From positions 2,666,001 to 2,730,000 of the forward strand of contig OZ241991.1 of assembly GCA_965204095.1 (NCBI GenBank): a stretch of DNA of 64,000 nucleotides, in the 5' to 3' direction. Both the position numbers and the translations under genes were made by a program. Below, piece by piece: positions 41,331-50,215 of this stretch. Below the pieces are notes generated by a model that saw only the letters and a list, made by a program, of their open reading frames with translations, did no database searches and was not told where the DNA came from. The stretch comes from JAPPLB01 sp965204095 (GTDB lineage Bacteria; Acidobacteriota; Terriglobia; Bryobacterales; UBA6623). The stretch's first letter is position 1. Each line of letters starts with the position of its first letter.

Positions 41331-44159
41331 TTACCTCACCGTGACCCAGATGGGTGATGACCAAGCCATCTCACCGTCGCTCTGAATCGCGCGAACGTAG
41401 TAGTAGTTCTCTCCAGGCTCTACGTCGTTGTCAACGAACGAGAAGCTCACCTCACGCCCCAGGTTTTGACGATTGAGGACGAAGGTTTGGTTCTTGATGA
41501 TGTCGACCTGACGGATTGCTGCCGTGCCTATCAGATTCACCCAGAGCTGGAATGTTCCATCCACCGACACGATGTCCCCTTGTAGGTACTCTTTGCCATT
41601 GGCTCGCAGACGATAGTCCAGGATGATGTTGTCCGTGGCGGCGTAGGAATGCCTTTGACGCATCGCAGACAACAGGCCCTCGCGGGTGAATTCACTGGCG
41701 ATTGTGGCGGCGTAGGAAATGTGAGTCGAGATGTGGTCGGAACTGGCCTGCACGCCCAGTTTGTAGCCCTTGGCCCATGCGTTCCATACAAAGCCAGCAG
41801 GACGGACGCGGGGGCCCATCGTCATCGGCCGCTCGCGGGTGGCGGCGCGGGGAGCCCCCTCATACTCGGACGAGTAACGGTCCCCTTGATATATCTCAAC
41901 CAGCGGCTCGAGAGCGGGGTCGTTGTCACGCCAGTCGGTACCCATGTCGGTCGCACTGGTATGAGAGATGGCGATCGCGTTGTAACGCCGCAAATACGCA
42001 TAAAGCTTCGCCGCTCCTTCTTCCCCGCGAATCTCAGCCTCAGACCGAACCAGGGTAGGCATGCCGCGCTTTGCTACGAGGATGTTCCGATGACCGTTTG
42101 GGTAGTCAAGGCTGCGCTCGTAGGTGTAGATCGGGACAAAGCTACCGCGTAGATGGAAGACGTCTGCGTACTGAGGCAAAAGCCAATTGATGTACTCGAT
42201 GTCCTGAGCAAAAACGTTGTGTTCGCTGACGCCAAGGAAGTCCAGATCGGCGGCATCGAGAGCGTAACGGTAGGCCTGCATCAGAGAGCCATCGGCTCGG
42301 CCGTCGATTGAGAACTCGGTGTGACGGTGCGTATCGCCGCGATAAATGCGATAGGTCTTGCCTTCGGACTCGATCTTGTAATCACGAATACGAGCTATAT
42401 CCTCGGCCTCGTCAGGGTGGACCGGGTGGGTGGAATAGGTCTTCTCGACAGCAACGCGGAACTGCGGTTTCTTGGGATTGCCGTTCAAAGGCGGCAACCT
42501 TGCCGCGTAGATCTCGGCATTACGGAATGCGAAGTCGGCTGCGTCGCGGTTGTCGGTGGGCCAGGCGGCGAGAAGGTTACCCGCGCCGTCAGAAGCCAGG
42601 TCCCAGCGGACATCCTGACGATTCCGGCTAAAGGGCAAGTGCAGCGGTTCTGTCCAGTGATCACCGTCGTAGGCGGTCCCGTGGATCTGCCAGGCGGCCG
42701 CTCTTAACGGTGAGGGTTCCATGATGTCGGGGTTGGAGACGTGACGATGGCGGAAGAAGACCCACATGCGCCCGGCAGCGTCCTTTTGTAGGACCGGGAA
42801 GTCGTTGTACTCTCGCAGTTGGCTTGGTAGTGATGCGTTGATGTCCGCCACAGGAACCTGCCAACGGCCACCGTGAAGCACGGCCACACCGATCGAGCGT
42901 GAGTCATAGAGCCTTGTTGCCTCTTTGGCGATGCCGAAACCGGTGTCCTTGCCCCACTGGAAGCCGGTCTCGTTCCAAACCGCCCACAAACGATCTTCAC
43001 CGTCGGTCATCACGCTGACGTGTGCCTCAAAAAGAGGTGTGTCGGCAATCGGAGTCACGTCGCTCCACTTGCCCTCGCTGAAGCGCCGCATTGCAACGTC
43101 ATAGTTGCCTTTGTCGTAGGTATCCCAGGCAATGTAGACGGCGCCTCGGCTGTCCGCCGCCACGGCAGGTTGCCAGTCGTTGGCGCCCGAAGCGGAGATC
43201 CTTTCCTCGGCTGACCACTCCTCGCCGTCAAATCGCCGGGCAAAGATGTCGGCCTTGCCGTCGCGGAATCCCTGCCAAACGAGCCAGAGGTTCCCTCGAG
43301 CATCCGTCGCCAAAGCTTGTTCGATGTCGGGTTGCGGATGTGTAGTAAGCCGCTCGGAGCCAGACCATTGCTCGCCGTCCCAGTAGCTTCCGTGAAGATC
43401 AAAGTTGCCGTCGTTTTGCTCTGACCAAACGACCCATGGCCGACCCAGGCGATCACGGCCCAACTTTGGGAGGTAGATGTCCGCCGGCTTATCGGAGACC
43501 GGAACGGCCGGCTCCCACCGATCGCCTCCCCATCGTCGGGTGAGGACGTAGTTTCCGTTGTCGCGGTATGCGACCCATGCGACCCAGGGCTGCCCTTCGT
43601 TGCCACTGAGCATCGTGGTGAAGTCGTTCGCGTAAGCCGCGGTCGAAATGACATCGGCGGTCGGAACTCGATCGACGATGACAGCGCCATCCAAGTACGT
43701 GAGAACCCAGCTAGTCTGTAACTGGCGTAGGTTGATCTCGAAGTCTCCACGCTCGGTCTCAACCGTGACGCCCGTGTTCGAGGACGCTTTGACGTCCACC
43801 ACAATCCCGGGATAGTCCATGTAGGGAAGCGTGCCCCGGTGGTACTCCTTCTGGAAGGCGCTCCGCGTGCGAGCCTTGTTCCACCGCGTGGCCAGAATCC
43901 ATCCGTGGTTGCCAACGATCCTTTCGGAGGGATGCGGGGCCCAGTTGCGGAGGCGAATGATCTCGCCCTTTACGGCGCTGACGGTCCCGTTCCAGGGTTG
44001 GGGCTGCCTGTCCGTCATCCCGAATCGAATTCGAAACGAAATGACCTCTTCTTCAGCTGTCAGGGACTGGGGCGCCGCAACGGTCGCAACGAGGATCCAG
44101 GTGGAGACAAGAAGCACCGTCAGCGGGATGGGCGTCCCAGCAAGTGTATGTCCGTTCAT
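41331..44159 (-). CDS. Exported beta-propeller fused to a PHP-type (DUF3604-like) phosphoesterase domain
   Basis: 942 residues. Signal peptide with hydrophobic IPLTVLLVSTWILVATVAA. Residues ~170-590 form a propeller of repeated W-V-x-W blades (PWVAWVAYRDNGNYV, RPWVVWSEQNDGNFDLHG, LWLVWQGFRDGKADIFARRFDG, VYIAWDTYDKGNYDVAMRRF). Residues ~625-860 resemble PHP/DUF3604 metal-dependent phosphoesterases: RGDTHRHTEFSIDG, DLDFLGVSEHN, YTYERSLDYPNGHRNILV, ISHTSATDMGTDWRD and GVQASSDHISTHISYA supply histidines and aspartates expected of that site. The last ~75 residues are an Ig-like beta domain. Probably hydrolyses or binds an exported substrate; exact reaction unknown. Confidence 0.82.
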   Translation of the reverse strand: MNGHTLAGTPIPLTVLLVSTWILVATVAAPQSLTAEEEVISFRIRFGMTDRQPQPWNGTVSAVKGEIIRLRNWAPHPSERIVGNHGWILATRWNKARTRSAFQKEYHRGTLPYMDYPGIVVDVKASSNTGVTVETERGDFEINLRQLQTSWVLTYLDGAVIVDRVPTADVISTAAYANDFTTMLSGNEGQPWVAWVAYRDNGNYVLTRRWGGDRWEPAVPVSDKPADIYLPKLGRDRLGRPWVVWSEQNDGNFDLHGSYWDGEQWSGSERLTTHPQPDIEQALATDARGNLWLVWQGFRDGKADIFARRFDGEEWSAEERISASGANDWQPAVAADSRGAVYIAWDTYDKGNYDVAMRRFSEGKWSDVTPIADTPLFEAHVSVMTDGEDRLWAVWNETGFQWGKDTGFGIAKEATRLYDSRSIGVAVLHGGRWQVPVADINASLPSQLREYNDFPVLQKDAAGRMWVFFRHRHVSNPDIMEPSPLRAAAWQIHGTAYDGDHWTEPLHLPFSRNRQDVRWDLASDGAGNLLAAWPTDNRDAADFAFRNAEIYAARLPPLNGNPKKPQFRVAVEKTYSTHPVHPDEAEDIARIRDYKIESEGKTYRIYRGDTHRHTEFSIDGRADGSLMQAYRYALDAADLDFLGVSEHNVFAQDIEYINWLLPQYADVFHLRGSFVPIYTYERSLDYPNGHRNILVAKRGMPTLVRSEAEIRGEEGAAKLYAYLRRYNAIAISHTSATDMGTDWRDNDPALEPLVEIYQGDRYSSEYEGAPRAATRERPMTMGPRVRPAGFVWNAWAKGYKLGVQASSDHISTHISYAATIASEFTREGLLSAMRQRHSYAATDNIILDYRLRANGKEYLQGDIVSVDGTFQLWVNLIGTAAIRQVDIIKNQTFVLNRQNLGREVSFSFVDNDVEPGENYYYVRAIQSDGEMAWSSPIWVTVR

Positions 44160-44255
44160 GTCTTATTGCGCAGCAAGAGGTGTCAACCTGCGAGTGGTTG
44201 TACCACGATTTGATTGGCCCTGAAGCTTTTTGCGACGCCCCTGGGCTGGGATTTC

Positions 44256-44556
44256 CGTTTTGGCCATCCCGCCGCAAGTTGCCCAGGTTGTAAGCCAGCA
44301 CGCTCGGTTGTAGCCGCACTTCGTTGGCCCGGAACCGATGGCGCGACAGCCTTGTCCAATGCGTGGCCTGTTTGCCTTCCTTGATCCACTGCTCCGCCGT
44401 GCCGCGCTTGTTATAGAAGCGCACCACCGAGTGGCTTGGCAAGCTCATGCTCGTCACGATGAATCCGGACCGCGGGAACAGCTCGCCCTGGTGATGCTCG
44501 CCCTTGACGCACATGGTATCGTTAGCTTCGTGGCCAGTGTATCGACACGGGTTCAC
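44256..44556 (-). pseudogene. IS1380-family transposase remnant
   Basis: Encodes GELFPRSGFIVTSMSLPSHS, VVRFYNKRGTAEQWIKEGKQ and ATHWTRLSRHRFRANEVRLQPSVLAYNLGNL, the C-terminal part of IS1380-group DDE transposases (YNKRGTAEQWIKEGK is diagnostic). The N-terminus and inverted repeats are missing. It overlaps the presumed 5' end of the PSD1 gene on the other strand and may supply or have removed its original upstream region. Confidence 0.85.
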
Positions 44557-47076
44557 GCGCTGGTGATTCTTATCGTTTGGGGGGTGTTGCCTCTCGCCGG
44601 GCAGCAGGGGCCGGGGAACCGATCCTCAGGCGATGCCATCCGCTTTTTCGAGAATGAAGTCCGGCCGGTCCTTCTCGGCAAGTGCGCCGTCTGCCACAAC
44701 GACAAACTTCGCACCAGTGGGCTGTCGACCGAGAATCTCGAGGCGATTCTCCAGGGAGGCAGCCGCGGACAAGCGGCCCTGCCGGGGCTGCCCGACGACA
44801 GTCTGCTGATCCATGCGATTCGCCGAAAAGGCGAGTTGAAAATGCCACCCGGCGGCCCGCTGACGCCGCAGGAAGTCTTCGCGCTTGTTCGCTGGGTTGA
44901 GATAGGTCTGCCGTGGCCCGCTGGGCCGCCGGTTGGCGCAAACGCGGACGGGGGCGCGACGCACTGGTCGTTTCAGCCGATACGCCGGCCTCGCGAGCCC
45001 GCGGTTTTTGACGCGTTCTGGGCTCGCAATTCCATAGACCGTTTCATCCTGGCCCGCCTCGATCGAGAAGGTCTGCATCCCGCGCCCGAAGCCGACAAGA
45101 CGACACTGATGCGGCGACTGCACGTCGATTTGATCGGGCTCCTGCCCACACCCGAAGAGGTCGATGCTTTTGTGGCCGACGCTCGTCCGGACGCCTATGA
45201 GCGCTTGGTCGACCGGCTGCTGGAGTCTCCGCACTACGGCGAGCGCTGGGGCCGCCACTGGCTCGACTTGGCTCGCTACGCCGACTCCAACGGATACAAG
45301 GACCACGAGCGCCAGATCTGGATGTACCGCGACTGGGTGATTCGTGCCCTGAATCGTGATCTTCCTTTCGATCAATTCGTGATCGAACAGATCGCCGGGG
45401 ACCTCTTACCCAACGCCACCAAACAACAAATCGTGGCGACCGGTTTTCACCGCAACACGTTATTGAATCTGGAGGGGGGCGTCGACTTCGAGCAGTACCG
45501 AGTCGAAGCCGTCGTCGATCGCGTCGATACCACAGGGATGGCTTTCTTGGGGCTGACCCTGGGCTGCGCCCGCTGCCACGACCATAAGTACGACCCGATC
45601 TCGCAAAAGGAGTTCTATCGCTTCTTCGCCTTCTTCAATAGCATCGAAGAGCTGAGCGGCGAGTTCAACAACGACGAGGGACGCGCCCGCCCATACGAGC
45701 CGGTGCTGGAGTTTGGAACGCCCGAACAGTACATGCGGCGAGAGGCCCTCCGGGCGCAACTCGAGGTTATGGAAGGGGAGTTGAAGGACTACGAGGAACG
45801 GTTGGTGGCGAAGCAAGCTCAGTGGGAAGCGTCCCTGACCGAAGAACAGCTTGCCGAACTCACTCCCAACCAGCGCGTCGTCCTCAGGGTTCCGATCGGC
45901 AAAAGGTACAAGCTTCAGCGTGATGCTATTCGGAAAGCGTATTTTGGTCAGGACTTGGGGCACCAGGAGCGCACGAAGGCCATCTCTGCTGTTCGAGAGC
46001 TTGAGCCCAAAGTTCCCAGCACGCTGGTCATGAAGGAGTTGCCCGAGCCACGGCCGACCAACGTGCTTTTAGGTGGGGACTTTCTGCGTAAGGGGGCCCG
46101 TGTCGGGCCTGGTACTCCCGCCGTCTTGCCCGCGCTTTCGAGGCGGGAGAGTTATACGCGGCTCGACTTGGCCCGTTGGCTGGTGGATGAGAAGAACCCT
46201 CTGACGCCGCGCGTGACCGTTAACCGCATTTGGCAACGTTACTTTGGGCGGGGTATTGTCGAGACCGAGAATGATTTCGGTACGCAGGGGTCACCCCCTA
46301 CGCATCCCTGGTTGCTGGACTGGCTGGCGTCGGAATTTGTCGCTCAAGACTGGAGTCTCAAGGCGATGCATCGCCTGATCGTGACCTCGGCGACCTACCG
46401 GCAGTCGTCGGAGCATCGGCCGGATGCGGCACGGAAAGATCCGCGCAACCTCCTGCTGGCGCGTCAGAATCGGCTGCGGGTCGAGGCCGAGATTGTGCGG
46501 GACCTGGCGTTGTCGGCGAGCGGCATGTTGGTTGGTGAGATCGGAGGGCCGAGCGTCTTCCCGGCGCAGCCGCCGGGGGCAGTCATTCGACGGCCCTGGA
46601 AGGAGAGTGAAGGCTCGGGTCGCTACCGGCGGGGTATGTATACGCACTTCTGGCGCACGAATCCTCACCCGGGCCTGATGGTCTTCGACAGTCCGGACGC
46701 TTTGACGATGACAACGAGGCGCAACCGGTCGAACACCCCGTTGCAGGCGCTCACACTGCTGAACGACGCCGGCTTCTATGAGTTCGCCCAGGGGCTGGCG
46801 CAGCGAGTTTTCCGTGAGCGGCCGGCCGCTTCAGACTCCGACCGGGTCGAGCATGCCTTTCGGCTCTGTCTTGCCCGACCGCCCCGGCAACCCGAGAAAG
46901 AGAGCCTCGAAGGTCTGCTGGCGATGCAACTCGACGAGTTCCGGACCACCCCCGATAGGGCGCCGGAGATCTTGACCCTCGCTACCCCCGAAGGCGCTGA
47001 CCTCCCCGAGACGGCGGCCTGGACCATGGTCGCACGCGTGCTGCTGAATCTCGATGAATTTATTACGAGAGACTGA
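44530..47076 (+). CDS. Exported PSD1 cytochrome/DUF1549/DUF1553 protein
   Basis: About 848 residues. After a signal-like stretch (ALVILIVWGVLPLAGQQ), the cytochrome-like PSCyt1 domain has the haem motif KCAVCHNDK and MPPGGPLTP. DUF1549 follows (NSIDRFILARLDREGLHPAPEADKTTLMRRLHVDLIGLLPTPEEV, WGRHWLDLARYADSNGYKDHERQIW), then a spacer, then DUF1553 (YTRLDLARWLVDEKNPLTPRVTVNRIWQRYFGRGIVETENDFG, RRNRSNTPLQALTLLND). This architecture is abundant in Planctomycetota, Verrucomicrobiota and Acidobacteriota. GTG 44530 is a best guess for the start, since the upstream frame is IS1380 debris. It forms a pair with the DUF1501 gene 119 bp downstream, as usual for the family. Confidence 0.9.
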   Translation: MASVSTRVHALVILIVWGVLPLAGQQGPGNRSSGDAIRFFENEVRPVLLGKCAVCHNDKLRTSGLSTENLEAILQGGSRGQAALPGLPDDSLLIHAIRRKGELKMPPGGPLTPQEVFALVRWVEIGLPWPAGPPVGANADGGATHWSFQPIRRPREPAVFDAFWARNSIDRFILARLDREGLHPAPEADKTTLMRRLHVDLIGLLPTPEEVDAFVADARPDAYERLVDRLLESPHYGERWGRHWLDLARYADSNGYKDHERQIWMYRDWVIRALNRDLPFDQFVIEQIAGDLLPNATKQQIVATGFHRNTLLNLEGGVDFEQYRVEAVVDRVDTTGMAFLGLTLGCARCHDHKYDPISQKEFYRFFAFFNSIEELSGEFNNDEGRARPYEPVLEFGTPEQYMRREALRAQLEVMEGELKDYEERLVAKQAQWEASLTEEQLAELTPNQRVVLRVPIGKRYKLQRDAIRKAYFGQDLGHQERTKAISAVRELEPKVPSTLVMKELPEPRPTNVLLGGDFLRKGARVGPGTPAVLPALSRRESYTRLDLARWLVDEKNPLTPRVTVNRIWQRYFGRGIVETENDFGTQGSPPTHPWLLDWLASEFVAQDWSLKAMHRLIVTSATYRQSSEHRPDAARKDPRNLLLARQNRLRVEAEIVRDLALSASGMLVGEIGGPSVFPAQPPGAVIRRPWKESEGSGRYRRGMYTHFWRTNPHPGLMVFDSPDALTMTTRRNRSNTPLQALTLLNDAGFYEFAQGLAQRVFRERPAASDSDRVEHAFRLCLARPPRQPEKESLEGLLAMQLDEFRTTPDRAPEILTLATPEGADLPETAAWTMVARVLLNLDEFITRD

Positions 47077-47195
47077 CGATAGAGGCCTGTTGAAACTTGC
47101 CGCGTTGATATCATGCTGAAAAACAGCTTGGCCGCCGGAGAGAATCAGTGCGACGGGATCAACTCGGAAACCGGCGGCAGTCTCAGGGCTATCCC

Positions 47196-48650
47196 GTGAC
47201 CCCATACGACTCACTGCTGTTAGGCAACACGCGCCGCCACTTCTTTCAGAAGTGTTTCGTCGGGCTGGGGCAAGTCGCGCTTGCCTCTCTACTCCGCCAC
47301 GAACGTCTCGCGGCGGCCACCCTCCCAAAGGTACGCAGCCCTCTGGCGCCAAAAGAGCCGCACTTCGCTCCGAAGATCAAGAGCGTGATCTACCTCTTCA
47401 TGGCCGGCGGGCCGAGCCAGTTCGAGCTGTTCGAGCATAAGCCCCAGTTGCAACGTTACAGCGGCAAGCCGATCCCGCGGTCGTTTCTCGAGGGCAAGCG
47501 TTTCGCCTTCATGGAAAGCTTCCAGAAAGAGCCGCCGAAGCTGCTCGGCACGAGGCGTGAGTTCAAGCGATACGGGCAGTCGGGGCGGTACGTCTCCGAA
47601 TGCCTGCCCCACACAGCGCAGATGGTCGACGATCTGGCCTTCGTCTCGACCGTCCACGCGGAGAACCCCAACCACGCCCCAGCGAAGATTTTCGTGAATA
47701 CGGGTTCAACGCGCTTTGGGCGTCCGAGCATGGGCGCATGGGTCACCTACGGGTTGGGCAGCGAGTCCGAAGAGCTGCCGGGCTTCGTCGTCTTGCAGTC
47801 GGGGCCGCGGGGGCCGCGGGGTGGTGCGCTGAACTGGGGGAGTGGTTTCCTGCCGACCACGCACCAGGGCGTGCCCTTTCAAGGGGGAGGCGATCCGATT
47901 CTCAATCTTTCGAATCCTGGCGGCATCGGCGCGCACCGGCAGAAGCAAGTCCTCGACACGATCCGCGACCTCAACCTGCAGCACCTCGAGAAGACGGGTG
48001 ACCACGAGATCGCCACCCGAATCGCTTCGTATGAAATGGCGTACCGCATGCAAACCAGCGGGCCTGAGTTGATCGACTTTTCAACCGAAAGCAGAAAGAC
48101 GCTCGAAAGGTACGGCGCCGAACCCGGCGCCAAGTCGTTCGCGAACAACTGCCTGCTGGCGCGCAGGCTCGTCGAGCGGGGCGTGCGGTTCGTGCAACTC
48201 TACCACACCAACTGGGACCATCACGGTTCTCCCAACCAGAACCTCAACGAAAACCTGGACGAGGTTTGCAAAGACATCGACCAGGCTTGTGCCGCCCTGA
48301 TCAACGATCTCAAGCAGTGCGGTCTGCTCGATCAGACACTCGTCGTGTGGGGAGGCGAGTTCGGCCGTACGCCCATGGGCGAGCTACGAGAGACGGTAGG
48401 CCGCAACCATCACATCGAAGCCTTCACCATGTGGTTTGCCGGCGGCGGCATCAAACCCGGCCAAACGATCGGTGAGACCGACGAATTCGGCTTCGGCGCC
48501 GTTGACGACGTGGTGCCGGTTCATGACGTCCACGCCACTATTCTGCACCTGCTTGGTCTCGATCATGAAAAGCTCACCTTCAAATTCCAGGGCCGCGACT
48601 TCCGTCTGACGGATGTGGGCGGCAATGTGATTCACAAATTGTTGGCTTAG
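47196..48650 (+). CDS. DUF1501 family exported protein
   Basis: 484 residues, alkaline-phosphatase-superfamily-related sulfatase-like fold. Twin-arginine leader GNTRRHFFQKCFVGLGQVALASLL. Conserved DUF1501 segments: IYLFMAGGPSQFELFEHKPQL, SECLPHTAQMVDDLAFVSTVH, GRPSMGAWVTYGLGSESEELPGFVVL, RGVRFVQLYHTNWDHH, LLDQTLVVWGGEFGRTPMGE, GRNHHIEAFTMWFAGGGIKPG. GTG 47196 begins the leader. Always found next to PSD1 genes, as here; the pair is thought to act in extracytoplasmic polymer metabolism, with no defined reaction. The stop TAG is the first codon of an R1 repeat. Confidence 0.92.
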   Translation: MTPYDSLLLGNTRRHFFQKCFVGLGQVALASLLRHERLAAATLPKVRSPLAPKEPHFAPKIKSVIYLFMAGGPSQFELFEHKPQLQRYSGKPIPRSFLEGKRFAFMESFQKEPPKLLGTRREFKRYGQSGRYVSECLPHTAQMVDDLAFVSTVHAENPNHAPAKIFVNTGSTRFGRPSMGAWVTYGLGSESEELPGFVVLQSGPRGPRGGALNWGSGFLPTTHQGVPFQGGGDPILNLSNPGGIGAHRQKQVLDTIRDLNLQHLEKTGDHEIATRIASYEMAYRMQTSGPELIDFSTESRKTLERYGAEPGAKSFANNCLLARRLVERGVRFVQLYHTNWDHHGSPNQNLNENLDEVCKDIDQACAALINDLKQCGLLDQTLVVWGGEFGRTPMGELRETVGRNHHIEAFTMWFAGGGIKPGQTIGETDEFGFGAVDDVVPVHDVHATILHLLGLDHEKLTFKFQGRDFRLTDVGGNVIHKLLA

Positions 48651-48901
48651 CCTGCATTTCTCACCAAGTGGCGAGGCGAAGTGCGTGCGAGGGCCGTCAG
48701 GACGAGGCGCGCGCCGCTTGGCGCGCGCAGGCGTACTTGACTGTACGTTGAGCACGGCAGGCAAGCGCAACGCAAGCCGCCCTTGAGCGACGGCCGTGCC
48801 GCCTGCCCAGGTTTTGGGGTCACGAAACACGAGACACGAAACACGAATCACGGCCTTTTTTCGTGTGCTTCGACTCGTCGGGTGGTGAGAAATGCAGGTT
48901 A
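48648..48901 (+). repeat. R1 repeat, long form (convergent junction)
   Basis: 254 bp, TAGCCTGCATTTCTCACCAA to GGGTGGTGAGAAATGCAGGTTA, almost the same as 638-891 including the internal GTCACGAAACACGAGACACG tract. The first TAG is the DUF1501 stop codon. Confidence 0.93.
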
Positions 48902-48968
48902 GCCTGTACTTCCTGACCTTACGGTGTGCAGGAGTGGTTTTGAGCCTCGTGCCTTACCTATCCCCGAG

Positions 48969-50168
48969 TCATGCTTGAAGATAGAACTGCTGCGTCGGAT
49001 AGATCTTCAAGTGCAAGTTTCGAACGTGCGCGCTCGACTCGGACTTCCAATAGTAGGTCACGAGCGCCTCGTCACCCAAAAAGAAGACGTTCGGGTAGGC
49101 ATTGTCATAGCCTTCGCGGTTTTCGATGTGCTGGATGTGCTCCCAGGTCTTACCCTCGTCCCGCGAGACGGCGCAACTGAGGGGATTGCGGGGCCCGCCG
49201 AAGTTGTCCGAAGGCTTGGGGTTCCGCAACGCATACGGAACGGTGTGGTTCCAGATGGCCAGCAAGTCACCCGTCCCGGGAATACGCTTCAGCGCGGGCT
49301 CCGACTGCGGTGAAGCGAGCACGGTGGCGCCTACGTTCCCCCAGGTTTCACCCCGGTCCGGCGATTCCGCTTGCCAGAGCTTGCCGAGCTGCGTTCGCAA
49401 AAGGGCGAAAAGCGAACCGTCTTTGCGCTCGACGACGGCCGGCTCCATCGCGCCCCGCTTGGGGATATCGATCCGATTCCGGCTTTGATGCCAACTACTC
49501 CCAAGGTCGTCGGAATAGAAGCAGAAGGCCGTCAAGTGTTCTCGCTCGCTCCAGATCTCCGGGGTCCAATAGGCCGGCAAGATGACTCGCCCCGAGCTGT
49601 GCAGGAACACACGGCCCGCATCCAGAATATAAGCCCCGCCCTCGGGCGAGATTTGCCGCGGCGGAGTCCACGTTTCGCAGTCGTCCTCCGACCGCCGCAT
49701 ATGGATACGGCGTTGTTGGGCGGCAAAATCCCACGACGTGAAGAAAAACAATACCTCCCCGTTGGGCAGACGAACCAGGTTCGGCTGCTTGACGTTATCC
49801 GAGCCGATGTTCTCCTGCAACGTGATGCGGCCACTCCAACTGCGTCCGCGGTCTCGTGAAACGCGCGCGGAGATGCGGCACGGAGCCTGGTCTCCCGTGC
49901 CGGTCTTCGAGTACGGCGTACGGAAGATGTTCGACGGCCGCCTCACGTAGTACTCCGACCAGACAAGCATCAGGTTTCCGCTCTTGAGAGGAAAAATCTG
50001 GGCATGATCGTGCCGCGGGTTTTCGGCCGACCACGGGCAGACGGTCAGACTGAACGACTCTCGCAATCCTCCCTGGGCGGCACGGGCATTTCGGTTCGCC
50101 GCGATCGGCAGTACGGACGACGACAATGCGAAGAACTTTCGCCGGTCGATGCTTTGATGGCTCTTCAT
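48969..50168 (-). CDS. Exported BNR/Asp-box sialidase-like protein (group C)
   Basis: 399 residues. Leader SHQSIDRRKFFALSSSVLPIA with twin arginines; ATG 50168 has GGAGGAAAG upstream. Asp-boxes: SRDRGRSW, SEDDCETW, SDDLGSSW, SPDRGETW, SRDEGKTW, enough for a six-bladed propeller. Shares ENPRHDHAQIFPL, LVWSEYYVRRPSNIFRTPYS and CRISARVS with 53115-54305 and 54358-55542. Last gene of the nine-gene minus-strand run. Family relation to sialidases is clear, specificity is not. Confidence 0.88.
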   Translation of the reverse strand: MKSHQSIDRRKFFALSSSVLPIAANRNARAAQGGLRESFSLTVCPWSAENPRHDHAQIFPLKSGNLMLVWSEYYVRRPSNIFRTPYSKTGTGDQAPCRISARVSRDRGRSWSGRITLQENIGSDNVKQPNLVRLPNGEVLFFFTSWDFAAQQRRIHMRRSEDDCETWTPPRQISPEGGAYILDAGRVFLHSSGRVILPAYWTPEIWSEREHLTAFCFYSDDLGSSWHQSRNRIDIPKRGAMEPAVVERKDGSLFALLRTQLGKLWQAESPDRGETWGNVGATVLASPQSEPALKRIPGTGDLLAIWNHTVPYALRNPKPSDNFGGPRNPLSCAVSRDEGKTWEHIQHIENREGYDNAYPNVFFLGDEALVTYYWKSESSAHVRNLHLKIYPTQQFYLQA

Positions 50169-50215
50169 GGAACTTTCCTCCGTGGAGGGGCTGTGATTAC
50201 GGATTCCCGGCAAGG

